64,000 nucleotides of DNA from an uncultured Pelosinus sp. (GTDB lineage Bacteria; Bacillota; Negativicutes; Sporomusales; Acetonemataceae), in the NCBI GenBank assembly GCA_900542835.1, contig UQPB01000006.1:51186-115185 (forward strand), given 5' to 3'. Position numbers and translations under genes: made by a program. The stretch's first letter is position 1. Each line of letters starts with the position of its first letter. The notes beneath the pieces were generated by a model. The model was given only the letters and a program-made list of their open reading frames with translations, did no database searches and was not told the DNA's origin. Below, in pieces: positions 59,177-64,000 of this stretch.

Positions 59177-60451
59177 TTGAATTGGCGCAAACTATTAGCG
59201 GCGCTGACAGCGGCAGTCTGGCTGGTCCTGCTGCCGGCAGGCGTCGACGCGGCCGAAATTAAACGTGTTGATATCAGCATTGAATCAGATACGGCGCTGC
59301 CGCCGCGGATCTTACGGCGGATTGAGGCCAGTGTGCGCACTGTCGGCGAGCGGCTGCTTGTGGGCAGGGACAGCTTCAGTGTAGAGCAGGCCTGTGGCAG
59401 CTATGAGGAATCGGTGCGGGAAGTGCTGGACCGGGTCCTGGCCGGTTATTCGGTGCGGGAGGTCGCGATTGCGCCAGCCGCCGCCGCCGGTGTCCGCGTG
59501 GCGCTTGAGCCTTGGGAAGAGCGAATCCGTGAGGTTCAGGTAGAGGTCGTTTTTTCGGCGGTTGATCCTGCGTTTGTACCGTTGCTGCGGGCGGAGCTGG
59601 GTGAGCTTGAGCCCGGCATCAGAGAGCTTTTGCTGGGCTTGCCGGTGGACTCGCTGGACTGGGCTGATACGATTACCAAGAACACCATTCGCGAGCAAGT
59701 CGAAGCGCGGCTGCCGGAATACCGGGCGGCGGTTGATATCGTTCCTGGCAAGCGAACCCAGCTGCGGCTGATCTTTTCACCGGTAGGGGCGGTGGTGCGC
59801 GAGGCGGTTGTATCGCTTCGCTCCGATTCGATGCCCAACCTGCTGCTGTATCAAATGCGACCGGAGCTGGACGCTTTTGCCCGGTCCTTGCGCGGACTGC
59901 CGGTAGAGTTTATCAGCCGCCGTCAGCAGGAACTGACTCGGCGTATGGAACAAATTGCTTCCGCTCATCCCTATACGGCTTCCTATCAGTTGAATGTCCG
60001 GGGCGAACTGCTTCCCGGGCAGGACACGCAGTTGAATTTACAGCTGGACAGTATCAAATACCGCGTCTATGCCGAGGCCCGGCTTGATTTAGGCCGCGAC
60101 GACGGCAATACGTCCGGGCTGTTGCATGTGGGCAAGTTTGTATCGGGGCGCGATGAAGCCTTTGTCGAAGTAGAACTGTTGACCGATAATATGGAATGGC
60201 AGTTCAGCCCCGGCTGGGGGCGGCGCATTGGCCCCAATACAGTGGTCGGCGCCCGCTTCAATTTAACGGATAACGCCCGTTATGCCTGGCTGGAGCACCG
60301 CTTCGGCAGCAATTGGCGGCTGCGGTTTGACCGGTCCTCGGAGGACCGGGACGATGAAATCGGTTTGCGTTATAAGCTGCACGATTTTCTCGGCGTGGAA
60401 CTGGTTCACCGCTCCCATGAAAACTTCCTGCGGGTTATTGGCCAACTTTAG
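59177..60451 (+). CDS. Unknown exported protein between bamA and ompH, possible outer-membrane barrel
   Basis: 424 residues, not recognised. Signal peptide to about residue 26 (LLAALTAAVWLVLLPAGVDA). The middle (about 30-270) has alternating helix and strand segments, one POTRA-like (REVQVEVVFSAVDPAFVPLL). The last 140 residues have a barrel-like alternating pattern (YRVYAEARLDLGRD, NWRLRFDRSSEDRDDEIGLR). The chain ends VIGQL, without the usual terminal Phe. TTG 59177 gives proper spacing from AGGGGGG; ATG 59171 touches it. Its fixed place in an outer-membrane cluster suggests assembly or surface function. Confidence 0.7.
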   Translation: MNWRKLLAALTAAVWLVLLPAGVDAAEIKRVDISIESDTALPPRILRRIEASVRTVGERLLVGRDSFSVEQACGSYEESVREVLDRVLAGYSVREVAIAPAAAAGVRVALEPWEERIREVQVEVVFSAVDPAFVPLLRAELGELEPGIRELLLGLPVDSLDWADTITKNTIREQVEARLPEYRAAVDIVPGKRTQLRLIFSPVGAVVREAVVSLRSDSMPNLLLYQMRPELDAFARSLRGLPVEFISRRQQELTRRMEQIASAHPYTASYQLNVRGELLPGQDTQLNLQLDSIKYRVYAEARLDLGRDDGNTSGLLHVGKFVSGRDEAFVEVELLTDNMEWQFSPGWGRRIGPNTVVGARFNLTDNARYAWLEHRFGSNWRLRFDRSSEDRDDEIGLRYKLHDFLGVELVHRSHENFLRVIGQL

Positions 60452-60452
60452 A

Positions 60453-60482
60453 TTGAACCAGCGGCCACGTTCCTGGTATAAT
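60453..60482 (+). promoter_or_regulatory. Promoter of the ompH genes
   Basis: TTGAAC (60453-60458), 18-base spacer, TATAAT (60477-60482) with an upstream TGG extension. It overlaps the end of the previous gene. Confidence 0.75.
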
Positions 60483-60530
60483 AGGACAGGTGACACAGTT
60501 GCCAGAGGGCAAAAAGAGAGGGGAACCGTT

Positions 60531-60995
60531 ATGTTAAAGAACAAGAAAATGTTGAAAATGATTGCGCTTGCCGTTGTGGCGATGTTTGTTTTAGGCGTCG
60601 GCGGCATGGCGATGCTGCAGACCGGTACGGGCCATGCGGCCGCTCCCAACTCCAGCATCGGCAAAGTGAATACCCAAACGCTGATGACCAGCCATCCTGA
60701 TTACGCCGCCGCGGTAGAGGCGATGAAAAAAGAAGAAGAACAGGCTGCGAATGATTTCAAGGAAAAAACCGCCGCTATGAACAGCGATCAGGAAAAACAG
60801 GCGTATGGCGCTCAACTGCAGCAACGGTTGCAGATGAAGGAAAAAGAATTGATCACAGCCATCCAGGACAAGGTCAACAAGGCGATTAAGGACGTTGCCG
60901 ACGCTAAGGGGCTGACCGTTGTTCTGCCGGAGCAAGTAGTTGTCTATGGTGGTCAGGATATTACCCAGGACGTGGTGAAGAAGTTTAGTAAATAA
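60531..60995 (+). CDS. ompH: OmpH/Skp-family periplasmic chaperone (first)
   Basis: 154 residues with signal peptide (to about residue 37, GTGHAAAP). Mature OmpH pattern: SIGKVNTQTLMTSHPDYAAA, a charged coiled coil (KKEEEQAANDFKEKT to KEKELITAIQDKVNK), and VADAKGLTVVLPEQVVVYGG then DITQDVVKKF. Skp-type trimers hold unfolded outer-membrane proteins on the way to BamA. GAGAGGGGAA precedes the ATG. Confidence 0.92.
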   Translation: MLKNKKMLKMIALAVVAMFVLGVGGMAMLQTGTGHAAAPNSSIGKVNTQTLMTSHPDYAAAVEAMKKEEEQAANDFKEKTAAMNSDQEKQAYGAQLQQRLQMKEKELITAIQDKVNKAIKDVADAKGLTVVLPEQVVVYGGQDITQDVVKKFSK

Positions 60996-61087
60996 GGGCT
61001 TCCTTTCCCGTTTTCCTGCTGATTTTGAACCGGGCCGGGCCGGCAGCTTGCCGCGCTCGGCTCTTCAATACCAAGGAGGGGAGAGAG

Positions 61088-61993
61088 ATGAAAAAGATGT
61101 ACCGCTATCTGGCGGTTATTATGCTGGCAGCGCTGCTGACAGCCGGCTGTGCCGCCAATAAGGAAGCCGCTCCGCCGCAGCCGCAGGTGGGAGTTTTGAA
61201 TATGGCAAAAGCCATCAAAGCCCAGCCTCGCTACGGCGAGTTGACGAAACTGCAGGAGGAGCGGAGTTCACTGTTGGCGCAACTGTCGCAGCAGGAACAG
61301 CAGACGGCAGCTGCCAGGCAGCAGGCGGGTCTGGATCTGACTAATCTGCAAAAGGCGGCCGAGCAGGAATTCCAAACGAAAATGGCAGTTAGGCAGGATA
61401 TCGCCAACCGCCGCCTGCAGGAGCAGGCGCAAACGCTGCAACGGCAAATGGGCGAGCAGTTGGACGCTTATGTCCGGGAATTGGATGCTAGCTATCAAAG
61501 CAACCAGTTCTCACTGCAGGTTAAACTGCAGACCGTGAATTTGAGCCAAGAGGAACAGACTGCGATTCAAAAGCAGATTGACGAGTTAAAAGAGGAACGG
61601 ACGCGAAAAATCAACGCCCGGCAGCAAGAACTGGCTGCCGGCATGAATGAGACGATGAAAGCGGCAGAGAAAACCGTAGCCGCTGAACTGGACAAGGATG
61701 CCCGGCAGCTGCGAACTGAGTTGTCGGCTGGACTGGATACAAAGGCCCGGGCAATGCAGCAGGCTGCTTCTGACGCTACTTTAAATATGCCAGCCGCCGG
61801 CGATATCCGGACAAAGCTGGAGAAAAACCAGCAAGATCTGGCCCGGCTGCAGCAGGAGCTTGTCGACGGCGTTAAACAACAGGTGGCCGCTGTTGCGGCA
61901 GCTCAGGGACTTTCCGTTGTCATCGCTGACGCGGAAATTTTCACCGATGCCGCCCGTGATATTACCGATGCTGTGATTGCCGCGAGTAAATAG
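61088..61993 (+). CDS. OmpH-like lipoprotein with extended coiled coil (second)
   Basis: 301 residues, almost twice the first paralogue. Lipobox LLTAGC (Cys about residue 21) predicts a lipid anchor. The OmpH frame is kept at both ends (VGVLNMAKAIKAQPRYGELT, and AAAQGLSVVIADAEIF with ARDITDAVIAASK), with a long Gln/Glu-rich coiled coil between that seems duplicated (two successive helical hairpins). AAGGAGGGGAGAG precedes the ATG. Probably a membrane-tethered relative of Skp. Confidence 0.85.
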   Translation: MKKMYRYLAVIMLAALLTAGCAANKEAAPPQPQVGVLNMAKAIKAQPRYGELTKLQEERSSLLAQLSQQEQQTAAARQQAGLDLTNLQKAAEQEFQTKMAVRQDIANRRLQEQAQTLQRQMGEQLDAYVRELDASYQSNQFSLQVKLQTVNLSQEEQTAIQKQIDELKEERTRKINARQQELAAGMNETMKAAEKTVAAELDKDARQLRTELSAGLDTKARAMQQAASDATLNMPAAGDIRTKLEKNQQDLARLQQELVDGVKQQVAAVAAAQGLSVVIADAEIFTDAARDITDAVIAASK

Positions 61994-62042
61994 AGCTAAA
62001 AACACGTATACTACGTATGAATCTAGCTTAGGGGGATCGACC

Positions 62043-62453
62043 ATGAAGAAAAAATTAGCGTTGGCCACTCTTTTCGCGATTAGCGTTGCGCTTTTAGGCG
62101 GCTGTGCGTCTTCTACCGCTGTCGGCGTATTTGATGCGAACAAAGCGATGACCGAAAGCCCGAAAATCAAGCAATTCCAGGAACAACTCAATACCAAAGG
62201 CAAAGAAATCAGTGACAAGCTGGAACAGGAAAAAGCCGGCATCAGCGAAGAAGAGTTTCAGAAACGCCAGGAAGCCGCTTACGCGGAATTTCTAAAAGGC
62301 AAGCAGGATTTGGAATCCCAGGTTGACGCCAGTATAAAGCAGGCCATTGAACAAGTAGCTACCGAAAAGAAACTGGGCGTTGTTATCTATAAAAACGCTA
62401 CCGCTCAGGGCGGAGTGGACATTACTGACGCGGTTATCCAAAAAATGCAGTAA
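62043..62453 (+). CDS. OmpH-like lipoprotein (third)
   Basis: 136 residues. Lipobox ALLGGC (Cys about residue 21), then VGVFDANKAMTESPKIKQFQ, a coiled coil (KGKEISDKLEQEKAGISEEE) and VATEKKLGVVIYKNATAQGG with DITDAVIQKMQ. The same head and tail as the other two paralogues show origin by duplication. TAGGGGGAT precedes the ATG. A terminator follows, so lpxD may have its own or read-through transcription. Confidence 0.87.
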   Translation: MKKKLALATLFAISVALLGGCASSTAVGVFDANKAMTESPKIKQFQEQLNTKGKEISDKLEQEKAGISEEEFQKRQEAAYAEFLKGKQDLESQVDASIKQAIEQVATEKKLGVVIYKNATAQGGVDITDAVIQKMQ

Positions 62454-62491
62454 ATAAGCACGGAATTTCACGTAGCCGAAAATCGGGAATG

Positions 62492-62540
62492 AGGACGCAG
62501 AGGAGTCGCGAATGATTTCCTCTGCGCCTGTTTCTGTAAT
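62492..62540 (+). terminator. Terminator after the third ompH gene
   Basis: AGGACGCAGAGGA pairs with TCCTCTGCGCCT (62518-62529) with one mismatch, then GTTTCTGTAATTG. Moderate strength. Confidence 0.7.
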
Positions 62541-62591
62541 TGTATATTTCCTGAATTTTGAAACAGTTTGGTCGATAGGAGAAAATGTGCC

Positions 62592-63614
62592 ATGAACTAT
62601 AAACTGTCTGAGCTTGCCGCGCTGCTTGACGCTAAATTGAGCGGTGACGGCACTGTCGAAATCAGCGGTGTTAATTCACTCGCCGAGGCCAAAGCCGGAG
62701 AGATTACCTTTGCTGTGCCGCCGCACCTTGACAAGGCGGCCGCTTCCTGCGCTTCAGCAGTTATCCTGGCTGCGCCTTTGCCGGAACTGGCACAGGCGCA
62801 GCTGATTGTCGCCAATCCCCGCGAGGCCTTTGGCCGGCTGCTGGCTTTGTTTGCGCCGCGGGTTCGTATCGAGCGTGGCGTGCATGCCAGCGCTATTATT
62901 GGCGAGCATGTTTCTCTTGGCAAGAATGTGGCGATTATGCCGTATGTCGTGATTGCCGACCATGCTGTCATTGGCGACAACAGTGTTATCTATCCGTTTA
63001 CCTATATTGGCGAGTCGGCGGTGATCGGCAGCGATTGCCTGCTGTATCCCTCGGTTACCGTCAGGGAGCATTGCCGGCTGGGCGACCGGGTTATTGTTCA
63101 TAGCGGCAGCACTATTGGCAGCGATGGCTTCGGCTTTGTTACTGTTGGCGGCAAACACCGCAAAGTACCGCAGGTCGGAAACGCCGTTGTCGGTGATGAT
63201 GTGGAGATCGGTGCTAATGTCGCTATTGATCGTGCCACTACCGGCAGTACCAGTGTTGGCAATGGCACAAAGATTGATAACTTAGTCCATATTGGTCATA
63301 ATGATGTGATTGGCGAAAATTGCCTGTTTGTTGCCCAGGTCGGCATTTCCGGCAGTGTCACGGTAGGCCGCAATGTTACCTTCGCCGGCCAGGTTGGCAG
63401 TGCCGGCCATCTTAATATCGGCGACAACTCTGTGTTTGCCGCCCGTACAGGCATTATCAGCGATGTACCGGCCAATTCCTTTTACGCCGGTTTTCCCGCC
63501 AGGCCGCACAAAGAATGGCTGCGTGCGGAAGCCGCCGCCGCCAAGGGCGCGGAGATGCTGAAAAAAGTCCGTGAACTGGAAAAGCGTTTAGCGAAATTAG
63601 AAAAAGAACAGTGA
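62592..63614 (+). CDS. lpxD: UDP-3-O-acylglucosamine N-acyltransferase
   Basis: 340-residue lipid A enzyme adding the N-linked acyl chain to UDP-3-O-acyl-glucosamine. N-terminal uridine-binding domain (about 1-100, AGEITFAVPP), then a left-handed helix of hexapeptide repeats (GEHVSLGKNVAIMPYVVIAD and on). The catalytic His lies in NLVHIGHND, and a C-terminal helix ends the chain. AGGAGA precedes ATG 62592. Shows that the organism makes lipid A and so a true LPS-type outer membrane. Confidence 0.96.
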   Translation: MNYKLSELAALLDAKLSGDGTVEISGVNSLAEAKAGEITFAVPPHLDKAAASCASAVILAAPLPELAQAQLIVANPREAFGRLLALFAPRVRIERGVHASAIIGEHVSLGKNVAIMPYVVIADHAVIGDNSVIYPFTYIGESAVIGSDCLLYPSVTVREHCRLGDRVIVHSGSTIGSDGFGFVTVGGKHRKVPQVGNAVVGDDVEIGANVAIDRATTGSTSVGNGTKIDNLVHIGHNDVIGENCLFVAQVGISGSVTVGRNVTFAGQVGSAGHLNIGDNSVFAARTGIISDVPANSFYAGFPARPHKEWLRAEAAAAKGAEMLKKVRELEKRLAKLEKEQ

Positions 63615-63629
63615 GCTATCAGCAGTTGG

Positions 63630-63680
63630 TCGCCTCGCAGCTTCTGCACGGATCGGAAGCTGCGAGGCGATTGGTTTTTA
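63630..63680 (+). terminator. Terminator after lpxD
   Basis: TCGCCTCGCAGCTTC (63630-63644) pairs perfectly with GAAGCTGCGAGGCGA (63656-63670), then TTGGTTTTTA. Confidence 0.92.
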
Positions 63681-63689
63681 GGGAAAAAA

Positions 63690-64000
63690 ACGGTTCCACG
63701 GAGGACACAGAGGATACACGGAGGGCACTGAGGAAGAACGGGTTATTTAAACTAATCTCTCGTCCTCTGTGACCTCGGCGGAGCAGTTCCCTGCGTCTTT
63801 CCTCCATCCGTCTTCCTCCGTGGCACTTCATGGTTTGTCATCCTCGCGCATGGCATCGGGGTGGTTCAAAAACTTTTCCCCTCCGTTCACTGCCGCCAAT
63901 CCCCAGGGCAATCGCTTACGGAAACGTGAACGAAAAGGCGATTTCACAGCGAACACCGAAGGAAGGCAAAAGGGACCGGCTTCTCGTTCTCCGTATCCCC
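63690..64000. repeat. Palindromic GGAGGACAC repeat family, locus 7
   Basis: Left arm TTCCACGGAGGACACAGAGG and ACACGGAGGGCACTGAGG, centre GGGTTATTTAAACTAATC, right arm CCTCTGTGACCTCGGCGG and a distant CTTCCTCCGTGGCACTTC near 63811. Degenerate repeat-like blocks (CGAACACCGAAGGAAGG) continue to the window edge, with no gene visible after lpxD. Confidence 0.78.

Overview
The window looks like chromosomal DNA of a spore-forming, flagellated bacterium with an outer membrane, most likely a Negativicutes member of the Sporomusa group. It carries Firmicutes gene order (ywlC-E, rpiB, ywlG, glyA, upp, then the atp operon, ywmB, murA, spoIID, spoIIQ, spoIIID, mbl) and sporulation genes. It also carries genes that only make sense with an outer membrane: flagellar P- and L-ring proteins, an Mla lipid transporter, TolC, TamB, BamA, three OmpH/Skp-like proteins and LpxD. 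The genus is inference; no rRNA or tRNA gene is visible to place it.

Layout. 1-5110: housekeeping block on the plus strand (cut-off threonylcarbamoyl-AMP synthase, MntP-like efflux protein, arginine phosphatase, RpiB, YwlG, GlyA, Upp, dCMP deaminase), closed by a strong terminator. 5361-20201: a catabolic island for allantoate. AllC, AllE and AllD convert allantoate to oxalurate. A fused AllF-AllG protein plus AllH form a predicted oxamate carbamoyltransferase, and carbamate kinase (AllK) makes ATP from carbamoyl phosphate. Two transporters belong to the island. A minus-strand set of two PucR regulators flanking an alpha/beta hydrolase lies inside it. No allantoinase is present, so entry is at allantoate or allantoinase is encoded elsewhere. 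20507-22872: WecA-like and WecB enzymes for UDP-sugar and polymer priming. 23243-30282: complete F-type ATP synthase operon with a long structured leader, an apparent frameshift at the start of atpI, and an unusual c subunit. 30924-37432: YwmB, MurA, SpoIID, SpoIIQ, SpoIIID and Mbl. 37475-42179: flgF, flgG, flgA, flgH, flgI and flgJ. 42197-45950: three exported proteins of uncertain role, including a SpoIVB-type peptidase with reversed motif order. 46639-63614: envelope cluster mlaE-mlaF-mlaD, tolC, tamB, sigma factor, unknown membrane protein, bamA, unknown exported protein, three OmpH-like genes and lpxD.

Two families of palindromic intergenic repeats stand out. One, built of GGAGGACACGGAGG-like blocks, occurs at seven places between operons. 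The other is a tandem pair of 130-bp units after bamA. Further signals worth a look are a 15-bp perfect stem that traps the spoIIQ start codon, TetR-like palindromes before tolC and before the gene upstream of bamA, and a sigma factor gene inside the outer-membrane assembly cluster. All function calls come from reading motifs and recalling families; no search was run.
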